A stretch of DNA of 64,000 bases. It comes from Phallusia mammillata. Taxonomy: Eukaryota; Chordata; Ascidiacea; Phlebobranchia; Ascidiidae. The stretch is taken from assembly GCA_003260075.1 (NCBI GenBank), contig QLIY01000183.1, positions 62,001 to 126,000 of the forward strand. The letters run 5' to 3'. A program made the position numbers and the translations under genes. Positions 24,991-37,100 of the stretch are shown here, piece after piece. The first letter of the stretch is position 1; every line of letters starts with the position of its first letter. Under the pieces are notes generated by a model. It saw only the letters and a program-made list of their open reading frames with translations, was not told the origin of the DNA and made no database searches.

Positions 24991-27163
24991 ATGTCTACGT
25001 TGTGTGGGAAGTTACTCATATTAACGTTCGTTGGCTCTTTAATGTTTCCTGAACTGTGTGCGGTGGAACACAGAAACGTGACGCCACAAACAGTCACAAG
25101 TGACACAAAGTTTCTCACATACAGCACTTCTATTCATTGCAAAGCTCTCACCCGTAAGTTTCACTCATGGTGGTTCACGTTTAAAGGCGGGTTAGCAGAA
25201 TATCTTGCGACCCTTCGATCTCTGGGTTGGCCGTAGTTTAAAGAAGAATGCAGCAAGAGATTGTTCGCCATCCATCCCTTTCCCTCTCTCATCTACGACA
25301 GCTTCTGCTCTCCACAAAGCATCGTGGACAAGTGTTACCCAATGCTCAAGTCGCTGGTGAAACGTCGCAATTCTAATTATGACAACATGACTATAATACT
25401 TCATCGTACGATTGGGCTTCAGCAGCTGATCTTTTAAATGATGTTCGGCTTTCGGAGAATGAACTGAAGGAGCCTTGTGTCCACGTTGCCTTGTATGAAA
25501 TATCAAACTGCACTTTTCATGAACTTGTGATTCACAGTGCTCTATTTTGCTCCGTACATTGGATGGGATACGATGCAAGAATGGACGTAAACCGCCGCTT
25601 AACGCAATGGAAAATGTTAGATCACAGGTAAACTGGTATGAAGCTTTTTTGCCAAAACTGTTTGTGACTATAACGGCATTTTGAAATAAAAGCACTTGAA
25701 AACGACTGAGCAAACTTTGACATGTTTAGAGGTCTTGAATATCCTGTATTCATAAGGTGTATGTATAATTTCAACACTAGACAGAAGGCATACCTTATTG
25801 TAACCCTACCGTGTCTCAGGTGCCATATCAACACTTACATACTTCAAGTAGTGTGCGGTATTTTATCATTTCTTGTCACCGCTGTCAACTCTCTGGTGAT
25901 AATCGCTATAGCGAAAGAACCGAGTCTACGTCATACCCAAAGCATCTACAGACTCTATCTGGCAATATCTGACGTCATGGTGGGAGTTATCGTATTTCCT
26001 GCATCAGTTATTAATCTATGGATTTTAACGCATGGAGTGTTGAATAATTACAAGGAAGAGAATAGTTTGTGCGAGAATGGAACTAGTATTTACTCGCCAA
26101 GGGAATGGCAATTCCGGTTTACAATAGATTCACCTCAGTACATTGCCTTTGTTGGTTTCGGGACGCACTTGTCATTATTTGCATCCGTTTACATTCTCAT
26201 GGTAGCGGGATTAGATCGACTCCGGGTTGTAATACATCCTCTGAAGTATCGACAAGACATAGCTAAGAAAACAGCCTAACGGGCTTGTATCGTTGTGTGG
26301 ATATTGGCTTTTATTTTTGCCACACTTTCATTTTTTCCTTCTATTTCGACGTATGTTTTATATACTTCGAGCTATGCTATATTGATAGGTAAATGGGGTT
26401 ATGTGATATACGTGGTCGCTTTAGTTTTCCCGCTCTTAATTGTCTGGTTTGTCAACTTTGCCACTTATTTCTTCACAAAACTTAACAGCCGCGCTACATC
26501 GAACAACGGGATTGATCCGGTCGAGGTACAACTGGCAAAAACCCTGCTTATGATAACCTTGGCCCCCCCCCCCCGTAATACATCCTCTGAAGTATCGACA
26601 AGACATAGCTAAGAAAACAGCCAAACGTGCTTGTATCGTTGTGTGGATATTGGCTTCTATTTTTGCCACACTTTCATTTTTTTCCTATTTCGGCGTATGT
26701 TTTATCCACTTCGGGCTATGTTATATTGATAGGTAAATGGGGTTATGTGATATACGTGGTCGCTTTAGTTGTTCTGCTCTTAATTGTCTGGTTTGTCAAC
26801 TTGGCCACTTATTTCTTCACAAAACTTAACAGTCGCGCTACATCGAACAACGGGATTGACCCTGTCGAAGTACAACTTGCAAAAACCCTGCTTATGATAA
26901 CCTTGGCATTCACCTTGAGCATCCTGCCATCGATTTTGCTGTTAATTGCTCAAATGAGTGTGACCGATATTAGTTTGCAGCGGCCTGAAACCTTAAACAT
27001 TGCCGCATATCTAAATGTCAACGCGCTTGAATTCGTTGCTTGGACAATTTTATCATCCAACAGTTTATGGAACTTTTTTATTTACAGCGTTCGAAGTCCT
27101 ACTATGCGAAAAGCGATCAAATGCTTGTTTGTAAATATGTTTTCTAGAAATTCAGCTAAGTGA
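24991..27163 (+). pseudogene. G6: disrupted receptor of the same family
   Basis: Exon 1 24991-25627 (ATG plus signal-peptide-like start), exon 2 from 25820, with the family's phase-2 junction R-C-H-I-N. Exon 1 has an in-frame TAG (about 25234) where siblings have the Gln of C-P-Q-F, and a frame change near 25380. It then recovers the ectodomain end with H-E-L, V-H-W-M-G and Q-W-K-M, where both Cys are Met. Exon 2 has a TAA at about 26277 before TM4. After a C run (26563-26574) the segment from 26229 is repeated from 26575: there the TAA is an AAA Lys codon, but a short indel near 26690 shifts frame. The end (N-S-L-W-N-F-F-I-Y, short tail) is intact. Probably a pseudogene, or an allele-mixed consensus. 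Confidence 0.75.
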
Positions 27164-27880
27164 CAATTTACGCGGTGTCAACCACCTTTACCATTTTAGC
27201 ACATTTGTTTATTGTTTTCAAATCGGTTGCTTGCAAAAAAAATTTGCCTTCGTGAAAAAATGGTCTCAAGGCATTCAGTAAAACTTTGTCTTAATTAATT
27301 TTGTTACAAACGCTTCAGTAAAAACCTCTGCAACTATACAGCGCTTGTTTGCGTGGTTTTGTGGTTTTGCTTTGTGCCATACAATATACAAATTTGAGAA
27401 AAGCTTATCGGATATATGATAATACTATTCATTTAAGTTAGGTTTGCCACATAATATTGTGCTATGTTGCAAATTGGACTGATTTTGTCAAAGACAGTTT
27501 TCCAAGCATTTACACATGAGGTGTGTCGTGAGGTTGGTCGAACTTGACTTGGATTGAGTTTATTTCGCGTGGTTAAATAAACAAGAAGGACTTGCATTGA
27601 ATCAATATTTAAGTTGCAGCAAAGTGCGTTGATCATTATTTGGGTGAGAAAGCAGCACGAAAGATAAATAATTTACAATCGATACCCCCCCCCCATGGAA
27701 CTTTTTTATTTACAGCGTTCGAAGTCCTACTATGCGAAAAGCCATCAAATCCTTGTTTGTAAATATGTTTTCTAGAAATTCAGCTACGTGACAATTTACG
27801 CTGTGTCAACCACTTTTACCATTTTAGCACATTTGTTTGTTGTTTTCAAATCGGTTGCTTGCAAAAAATTTGCCTTCGTG
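27067..27880. repeat. G6 3' end repeated after a C10 linker
   Basis: The G6 TM7/tail and 3' UTR (27067 to about 27250) recur at 27695-27880 after C10 at 27685-27694, with 430 bp of unique sequence between. Probably another contig-end overlap. Confidence 0.8.
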
Positions 27881-27956
27881 AAAGAATTCCATTTGAAATA
27901 AGTTTGAATTTTGCAAAATCAATTTGTACAACAACGAAGCACACGGAATAAAACTA

Positions 27957-30392
27957 TTATTTGTTGGAAATTGCGTCGAATTTACGCATGACTGATTTCA
28001 GGAACGTGTCCGTGTTTGCATTGATGCGGAACGACGAGAGTGGGTGATCCCCCGTATCTGAAACCGAGGTCGATTCCTCCTCATAACCATCAAGTCGACA
28101 CACTGTTCGGTTAAACTCGAAACCGAAGCTGCTACTTCGGCTCGAATTAAGAGTCGATTCCGATTCTCTTCTTGACATTTTTCTCCACCCGTTGTTTATG
28201 TACGGCGTTGTAGATGTTCGACGTTTGGTGCATAAACCCGTGAAAAGCTGAATACTGGGTCTTATGACAGGCAAACGTGTGACTCTGTCCCCTAAAGTCG
28301 ACATTAGCTTTCTCAGTGACGCACGGAAGGTCTCGTTGCGTGCGTTGTAGATAAAATAATTCCACAAACTGTTGCTGAGCAGACACATCGCTCCTACTAG
28401 CTGTGCGTCGCGTATTTTCATAAACTTCTGTAAGTCCTCAGCAATAGGGACGTCCACGGTCATAATAGAGCTGATAGCTGCGGGTAAAACACACACAGTC
28501 AGCACTCCGACCATGATTGCAAGCGTTTGTGCCAACCTATATTCAGTCCTTCGAGAGTTGCACTGTGTTGTGAGTTGGCACTGTTTTTGCGTCTGTTTCT
28601 TCGTTGCCAGAAACGTAGCGATGCTTAGAAGCCAGATGACGACTAGTGGAACGATAAAGGCCAACACGTACACGATCCCCGCCCTAGATCCGCCCACCAC
28701 AACCAGCACTGATATTGCTTGGTAGTAGTAGAGGCCGTCAAGGTACATTGGGAACGAAGCGGCTACCAATGCTCCTGCCCACACAGAAACACAACTGTAC
28801 TTGGCAATCTTGTTGGCGATGTTTCTATCGTACAACATTGGCTTGGACATCGCTATAAATCTGTCCACCGCCGCAAATAGGATTGAATAAAGCGAAGCAA
28901 GCAGAGATAAGCTCATGAAGTATCCAACGGCGTTTGTGTATCTGGGCGACACGGGATCTTCGTATTGATTAAAAGCAGCGATTTTCTCTTGAAATGATGA
29001 TTCGTGATGTACATCGTGCCCCCCCCCCTGTCCACCGCCGCAAATAGGATTGAATAAAGCGAAGCAAGCAGAGATAGACTCATGAAGTATCCAACGGCGT
29101 TTGTGTATCTGGGCGACACGGGGTCTTCGTATTCATTTAAAGCAGCGCTTTTCTCTTGAAATGACGATTCGTGATGTACATCGTGGTTGGTGTGGTGAGG
29201 TGACATCGTGAACCTGGTGATACTTACTACCACCGTTGGCAAGACAACCACGCCGATAATGAGATCAGCCACGGCTAATGAGAACTTGTATATGGTCTGA
29301 CTGTGGTGCAGTTCCGGGTAGAGGAGAGTCACCGCTATTACCTGGATGTTGGCGATGCTGATAAGGATTGAGAAGATAATGCAAACCACAAGTATGATTG
29401 TGATGTTCGTTTCACACCTGTGAGAAAAATTTAACAGTGAAAGTTTTGTTCAAAAGATGTTGGACGCCTTATTTTTTGGGGAATTGTAAACGATTGATTG
29501 CATTTAGTCATTCACCTCACCTAACATCATCAATAAATTACCAGGGTGGCAAATCAAGTAAAAATTTCTCACCAAGTAACTTTCTGCAATATATTATGTG
29601 CTAGGCTCTAAATACACGAAATGATTCGTGGCCTGTGAGTTGGTTTGCGTTTATACGTCAAAACAACTCCTAAATGCATATTTACCTTGGTGAAATACAA
29701 GTCCACGGCGAAACGTTGTAATACTTGACGGTTTCATCATCAAACCCGCACCAAACAAGCTCACAGAAGGGGATTTCCACGTGGAGTAGTTCGTGAAACT
29801 CTCTCTGTGGCGCTGTGGCGTAAAGTGACACTTGGATGCAAGGTTTCACAATGTCCTTCATGCTGAGGTCAAGCTTTTGAAGCCACGCTGACACATCGAG
29901 CCAATTTTGAAACGTGGCTGAAGCATTAGCTAGTGGAAAATATGAACCAGTGATATTTAGTTCCGGATTGTATTGAGGTTTAAATCTCGCTCTGTTGTCC
30001 GTCACTGTATCCAGTATGACGCCATAGCAGTTCGATATCAGTTGATCCGGGTCGCAGTAAAGGTCGTACACCAGAGACGAGAAATCGTTAAAGGCATAAT
30101 GCCTCGTTGCGCACTCGCTTTGAAACTCAGGGCAACCAAGAACCCACAGAGTGGCTAAATGCGAGCTTAGAAACGACGAGCGTTCACCCCATGTTTGTCT
30201 GTAACTTATACTGATCTCAACACAGCACTCCAACTCATCAAGCCGGGTCATTTGACTGCCATCGATTGTTCCGTCACAAGACTGTTCCCGCACTTTGGCT
30301 CTGATAAAGTCGCTGATATTGATGTTAACGGGGAGATCCCCTAGTGCGCTACTGAGGCTCAAAGTCAAAACCAAAACCACTGAATTAAACAT
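27957..30392 (-). CDS. G7: cysteine-rich-ectodomain rhodopsin-like GPCR
   Basis: Minus strand, exon 1 30392-29686 and exon 2 29417-27957, intron 29418-29685, phase 2. The ATG at 30392 starts a signal peptide (MFNSVVLVLTLSLSSALG). All 12 Cys are present, with the first in Q-S-C-D-G and the last pair in L-V-W-C-G and P-W-T-C-I. Exon 2 is broken by C10 at 29019-29028: sequence 28862-29018 repeats 29029-29186. Removing 167 bp restores one frame and a 666-aa protein. TM3 ends A-V-D-R-F, TM6 C-V-L-P, TM7 N-S-L-W-N-Y-F-I-Y. The tail ends with a diverged family block (S-F-R-I-N-A-N-T-D-T-F). The most divergent intact member. Confidence 0.83.
28861..29186. repeat. Direct duplication inside G7 exon 2 across a C10 linker
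   Basis: Copies 28861-29018 and 29029-29186 flank C10. The duplicated part covers ECL1 to the TM3-DRF region and breaks the reading frame. The copies differ by a few substitutions. Confidence 0.9.
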
Positions 30393-30539
30393 TTGCTTAT
30401 CGTGCAACAATCCAGCCAAGGATACAGAAATGCCAACTGTTAACACAGAGACAATTACCCGGTGACTAGTTTCCAACTGTTTAAAAACTTCAAATGAGAC
30501 GATGTCTATAGACCTCTTATATTCTATGCTATAAATCAA

Positions 30540-31800
30540 CCCGGGCAGATGCTATTTGCGAATATCTTGCTGTTTATGTGGAATAGTCGTGTTGTTATTC
30601 ACCGCTATGTGCGGGACGGCGTGTTGTGACGAGCACTGTGCTAAAGTCTCGTAGTCTCGCATTAAACACTAACAGACATCGAAAGTTATAAACAGATGTC
30701 CAACACTTTTAGAAAACAATCGCTTATTTTATCCGCTTTACTTGGAAATCAAATGTGTTTTTATACTAGCAATTTGCATTTTGATGTAGTGACTCATTGC
30801 TTGTTAGTCTCTTGTGCATTTGAGTGATGTCAGTTTCATTTTTGTCTTTGGATTCTATTATCGAAGTTATCTCAATCTGACCTCAGACGGATAACTGCCA
30901 TAATCTTAAATTAAATGTCAGTTGTTGGAACTAAACAAACTTTAAATAGATAAAGTGTATCGCCTGCCATGTTTGCTCTGGTATGACCTGGTTAGTTTAT
31001 TGGAATTGAAGTTTGTTTAAAATAAATGAGGTGTTTGTTTAAAATAAATGAGGTGTTTGTTTGTACAACGAGTGTATCCAATTAATTATCCAGGGTCCGC
31101 AATCAAATAGTTTGGTCCCCCCCCCCAGGTGTTTGTTTGTACAACGAGTGTATCCAATTAATTATCCAGGGTCCCTAGCCAAATAGTTTGGCGGTTCCTG
31201 TTTAATTTATAAACAACCGAATCTTTTTTAAATATACCGTTTTTATCGTATGTATCATGTCGCTTGGTTGATTGTTTTGAGAATGAGATGCTACCAGGGA
31301 TTAACCCTGACTACAATCACAAACGTTTACACATTTTCAGTAAACGCAAAGTTTTTATTACGCCCCAATCAAGTGATACAGCATTACGCTAACATAACGC
31401 GGCTCAACGTGCATTGAAGACAACTTAAAAAATCGCGGTTTAAAGACAACCACACACTTCCCGCATGAACCATGCAGACTAAACACGTGTTGTACACAAT
31501 TAGAATTTGCCGCATCATTGGAATTGTAATTTCTAACTCCCAGTAAACGTCAAAGACAACGCATTAAATTTGCATTGCTAATTTCATCGGCCACATGTTG
31601 ATCATTAACGTGATGAGTTTAAGGACGTTTTCGTTTCTCGTTTCTGCTCGTAGATCCAAATTGGTTGTTTCGGGCTTGAAGAGATATTCGATTTCGAACC
31701 GGTTTTAGGCTTTATGGTCTGGCGCAGAACTAAAGTTGGGTGCTTACAATATTAAAGCGATAGAATACAAAATAAATAATAAAAATGCGTCTGTGCAAAA
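30540..31800. other. G7-G8 intergenic DNA
   Basis: No coding exon seen. It contains a duplication around C10 at 31117-31126 (31051-31116 against 31127-31191). Confidence 0.45.
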
Positions 31801-31817
31801 AAGTGCATGACTTGAAA

Positions 31818-34199
31818 CTAAATTGCTTGCGTTCGGGTTGGCGAAATCATTTCCTCGTTAATGTTGTCCATGACCGAGATGAAAAGATGATCAGCGTTCG
31901 CGTCGATCACAAACGATCGAAATATCGAGTCGTCTCTCGCCAAATCGCCCTCTCTTCCCTTCTTCTTTCGTTTCTTGCCGAGTTCGGACACAACATCTGT
32001 ATCTCCGGTTTCGTTGCTTTTCGAGTTTGGCAACTCCGTGCTGGAGTACTTCTGAGTCGAGTTGAAAACCGAATTGTCCGTGCTATCCACTTTGATCTGT
32101 GAGATGCCTCCGAAAGATGTGATTTCTGATGTCGTTGAACTTTTCTTCCGGTCTCCACTGAGTGTCGGGAATGACGACAAGCGGCGACGCCCATGATACG
32201 CCACCCGCCTGCAGCACAAGCCAAGCGTGTCCGTGCACGTGAGCAGTCCAGTTGTCTTGGCAACGCTGTACACAATCTTACGAACAGCTTTGCGGAATTC
32301 AACGTTGCGGGCGTTGTAGATGAAGAAATTCCACAAACTGTTGCAGGCGACCAACATGAAGACGCTGAACTCGACCGCGATTACAACCGTCGCTTTGTCG
32401 GTTTCAAGTTTCCTAGGTACGCTTGGGTGAATATAGGGGATAAAGAAGGTGGCGACCAGGACCACGATGACTGGCAGGAGGCTAAGAGTGAATGCTCCCA
32501 CCATCAGAATAAGTGTCCTCGCCAGTCTGTTTTCAACTGACCTCATTTTGCCGGATGCTGATGAAGTTTTGGTGATATTGCGTCGCACCTTGCCGTGCTT
32601 GCGGGTGTAGCAATACGTTGCAGTGCTGACAATCCACATAATAACCACGGGAATCGCGAACGCAACAGCGTAGATCACCAGAGAGTCATGGCCAGCCAAC
32701 GAAGTAAAAAACGACACCACAAGAAAATAGTTCAAAGTCGGTACAAAGGTCGGCAGTGAAGCAAAGATGAGAGCGACCAGCCACACAACCAAGCATAGTT
32801 TGATGGCGAGCGTGCGTGCTTTGTCTTTGCGATACCGCAGTGGCCGACGTACCGCCACCAAGCGGTCAAAACCGGCGATAGTGAGACTGTATATCGAAAC
32901 AGTGAGAGATGTGGTGGTGATGAAACCGACGAACTTCAAGTATTCCCGGTTAATCAAGGGAGCGAGATAATACCGATCTGAGGAGATGATTTCATGTACG
33001 GTTTCCGTGGATGGAGTAACGTTGACATACGCAGGCAAGCCGGAGTCGTAAGGAGTGAGCGGGGTGCGGGCGACCATCCAGAGACTCACAATAAATGTTG
33101 GGAAGAGAATGATGCCGACGAAAAGGTCTCCAACCGCCAGTGATATTTTGTAAATTCCCTGACTGTGACGTAGATCGGGGTTTGTGAGGAAGACACACAT
33201 CACTAAGACGTTGACAGTGGTGATGACGAGTGCAAGTATGACGCACACCGCGAATATAATGCCGATGTTGACTTTGCACCTGTGAGAAGTTTTTGACAGC
33301 TTAATAGTATGCTAACTGGACATTAAGTTGTGATAAATGGCTGAAAAGTAAGATCTTTCAACGACTTTTTTCGGTTTAGGAAAAGCTGTTTAGAAACATT
33401 TAATGCTATATGTCTTTTCAAAGATTATTTAAGACCGAGGTATTACCATTTTATACCACATTGTTTCACTATTGTCACTAGGTGCTGAGTTATAAGTCTT
33501 TTTCGAACACTTTTTCGCCACCTACCGAGTATTAACGAGCATCCACGCTGAAATTTGTTCCGCCCTGATCGAATCGTCATCAAAACCTCCCCACACGAAG
33601 TCGCAAGTCGGAATCTCTATCGACTTGATTTCCTGGTACTTCGTCTTGTCCCCAGTCTCGTACAAGGCAACTTGCAGACACGGATCTTGTAATTCTTCTT
33701 GATTGAAGCGAAGTAATTTCACTTCTTCAACCAACGACTTCCAATGTGGTATCAGTGGTGAAACCGTTTGTATCGCGTTGAAACGATACGACGGTTTGTT
33801 TTCGACAATTTTTTTCACCTTGGTGTAGCAATTTAACACAAGTTGTTGGGAGTCGCAGAAATGGTCGTAGACGTTTCTCGCAAACTGGTTGAAGCTAAAA
33901 GTGCGGCGTTGACATTCATCGTTAAACTGCGGGCATTTCCACGACTGTAAAGTGTTAAGATAGCGAGTCAAGTAGGCTCTCGGGTAAGCCCAACGCGACT
34001 CGAAAACTTTCACAGTTTCATTGCAGCATTCCAGTTCCCTCTGTCTACTGCCTAAGTAGAGGCCAGGAACATAAACACATGGAATCTGTTCAGCAAGTTC
34101 ATTGGTATTGTTCTGTTGTAACTTGAAGTCTTCCTTCACTGTTTGGTTTCCACTTATACTTCCAAATAAAAAACAAACCAGCAAAAATACTGAAATCAT
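31818..34199 (-). CDS. G8: cysteine-rich-ectodomain rhodopsin-like GPCR lacking one Cys pair
   Basis: Minus strand, exon 1 34199-33526, exon 2 33279-31818, phase-2 intron of 246 bp (donor GTAGGT, acceptor TTCTCACAG); 711 aa. The ATG at 34199 starts a signal peptide (MISVFLLVCFLFGSISG); the codon two upstream is GTG. The ectodomain is close to G2 (V-P-G-x-Y-L-G-S-R-Q). Two family Cys are missing together: W-C-G is W-G-G and W-T-C-M is W-M-L-V, leaving 10 Cys. The 7TM domain is complete: G-D-L in TM2, G-F-D-R-L after TM3, S-L-L-P in TM6, N-S-L-W-N-F-F-I-Y in TM7. The basic Ser-rich tail ends with the shared block (S-F-V-I-D-A-N-A-D-H-L-F). Intact and free of linkers. Confidence 0.88.
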
Positions 34200-37100
34200 T
34201 GTCACTGTTTCATATGTTGTCCTGCCGAAAACAGAAAATAAAATAATAAAATTTTAAATGGCGATACAAACTGTAAGCACAGCAAAAAATATTTTAAAAA
34301 TATCGTGAGGCTAACTTCACACAACTTTTACACCCTAAACTTGAGGCAAACGTCTGTTGTCTATTATTCAGTAATTTATTTTACTGTAGGCTACTTGCAT
34401 CAGCGATTGCAACACGTTAACAGCGTAATGCCACGAGTGCAGAACATTAATAAATTGGAAGCAATAATTTCTCTCGTTTTATGAGCATGGTTTAGTTTAA
34501 TAGTGCAAATATGACTCATGAAAAACTTAATTTCAATGGTGACTCAACGGTAATATGCAGATCAGTTCCCATATTTAAACCACCACAAATAATAGTTCGG
34601 GATTTGAATCAACAGGACGAAACATTACAACAAACTCGCGATGTAACAACTGACGAATCACAGCCGCGTTTTAACTCTGACGTCATCACGATCGTGATAT
34701 TACAAACTCGCTTAAAGTCACATCGGTTCAAGTAAAACTGGTAACTTATGTAAGAAATAATATTGGCTGTTTCACATAAGTACTAAGTAAAAGTTAATTT
34801 GCATTTACAAAGCATCCGGCAGTTTTGAAATGCCTAAAACACTTATTGTATAATGCTTATCGATACCATATGTTTACTTTGAAGCCTTTTTACATGAGCG
34901 AATCGTATCGTTGATGCGCATTGTGTGACGTCACGATTTCGATTCGCTATAGCGTAAAATTACATGGTTGCCGAACCGAATTGCATTCAAGGTTTTCAGC
35001 TTTGCGCAAAAACGATATGGTGGTCATTGTAAAGTGATATACAAACATAAGGCCGGATAATTGTTAATTTTAAAGTATTTTTAGACTTTTAGTCTATTCT
35101 TCCGAAAAAATCTGAATTAATTTGTGTGCAGCAGTTGTTTGCGTCGAGTTTAGACATACCAAATGTATGAATTTGTTTATTGTGAACAGTTAAACCCTCA
35201 GGAATAGTTGGAAGAAATATTCAAAGTGTATAGATCACTCTGACTTCATTGTCCAATAGTAATAAGTGCTGATTTCTAAGTTGTACGTACTAAATCTGTT
35301 TTACATTTCCAGGCCATGTAGCACATTAAAAAAATTCTTTATATGACTGTACAAATCTATTAAATTTGTTTCATTAGAGTCTATTGTGGCTTATATGTAT
35401 AAAAAAACGACTAATTTGTATAAATTTGCACCAGTTGGACGAAAAACTCGATTAAATATGTAACTTGGTGTATGGAACGTTCGTTCAGTATTAGCTACAA
35501 ATTTCCCCGTTATTTTCGGCACCAAATTAAACAAACAACATATGGTTTCAAGTTGACGTAATTGTTCACAAAAGAGTTCTCCTAAGCGTATTGGCGCCTA
35601 AGCGTATTCAAACCACCTGTGCCGAGCGTATCGAGAAGAAATTCATTTGCTTCTAAAACTCTTTACACTCGACTTTTAACGTACAGTTTACTAAGGCATT
35701 TTGTCAACAGCTAATTAAACACTACAATCAATGCGTTTTAATTACCAGGGTTCCTTTTTTGAAAAGTCAATAACAACTGGTTTTCCCTGTGTCTCCTTAA
35801 ACTGCATCTGCCTTTGTATAGTTAATTTGCGTTTTCTACTTTAAATAGAAATTGTTGCTGATCTGTAATCGTGAGTTGAAAAGTTGGGAGAAATGATCGT
35901 CACTTAAGGATGTCCTGCTGACATGCAGGAATTCGTGACTTATAGCGGAGATTAGAATCATCGTTACTAGCACGTGGCAGCCAAGTTTCGTTAACTATTT
36001 CCCTGCTTTGTCACAATACAAAGTTGTTTATATGCGCAGACTGTGTGACTGTGGCAAACAATTTAGTTTGTAAATATTCACGAAGTTACCTTGCACCACA
36101 CCAAATACTTCGTTTCAAAGGCTAATGTCACTATGCTTGGGCGTTTTCTTCGTTTTTTTTAGACTGAAGAACGATTTTTGTTACTCTATTTGATGGTGAA
36201 GAATTATAGCTAAAAAAGACTTGCAAAAAACATTAAGACTTGTAGGATTTATACTTGCAACAAATTCAGGGCAACATCGTCTGCTTTATGCCTGACATAA
36301 ACTCTGACTGTTTCTTTTGCTGTAGGCTTCAATTCTTTTAAACTGTGTAAGTGACAAAACCGCTTTTTGCAGTTCCATGTGACTAAGAACAAAGTAACCG
36401 TATAAACTTACTCATTTTATTTTTTGCTTGTTTTATTTTGATGAAATTGGTGGAATCTATAACATATTACACAACCGAACCATATTGTTTTCCCCTGTAA
36501 CTGATTTTTACTTGTTACTGCTGAAGACTTTCTACATATTTGTAAATGCCATTCGTTGCGTTATTTTCCAAGCATCTCGCTGCCAAACGCAATATTGTGC
36601 CGCGTCTGCATGATCTTTTACCAAAATATTTGGATTTTTCTCATTGAATCACGATTCTCTGCGTAATGTGTTGGACGAAACTCAACAATCTCAGCTGATG
36701 CTTCTTGACGAAACAAAACTTATTGTCATCTGACTATTCGTGCTTAGGCTGATTGTGACTTTACATGTTTAAGTGGTTATTTAAGTGGTTATTTGATTGA
36801 ACGAGTGGCCACTATGTGAACTTTTCGTCGCATAATTGTACGTTATGTAAAAGCACTGGCATTACAAGTTGCCTTTGCTATTAACTTAATATTAACTGCA
36901 ATGAGACTTCGATATTTTACACTGATATATTCAATTAAACGTTGAATTAATGAACAAAGCGTTTGTTACATACATGTTTGTTTTAAACTTTTAAAACGGA
37001 TGAATGACAAAAAACGTTAAAATAAAAAGTAAAATGGCAATCTAATGTACAAGATATTCCTTCTGTATTTTTAAGAAGCATCTTTGAAAAATATAGCACT

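Noticed and set aside
1697-34199. Frizzled or taste receptor identity for the cluster
   Set aside because: The 7TM part has class A landmarks (TM2 Asp, NSxxN in TM7) and no Frizzled signature. The ectodomain resemblance to the Frizzled CRD is too weak to call.
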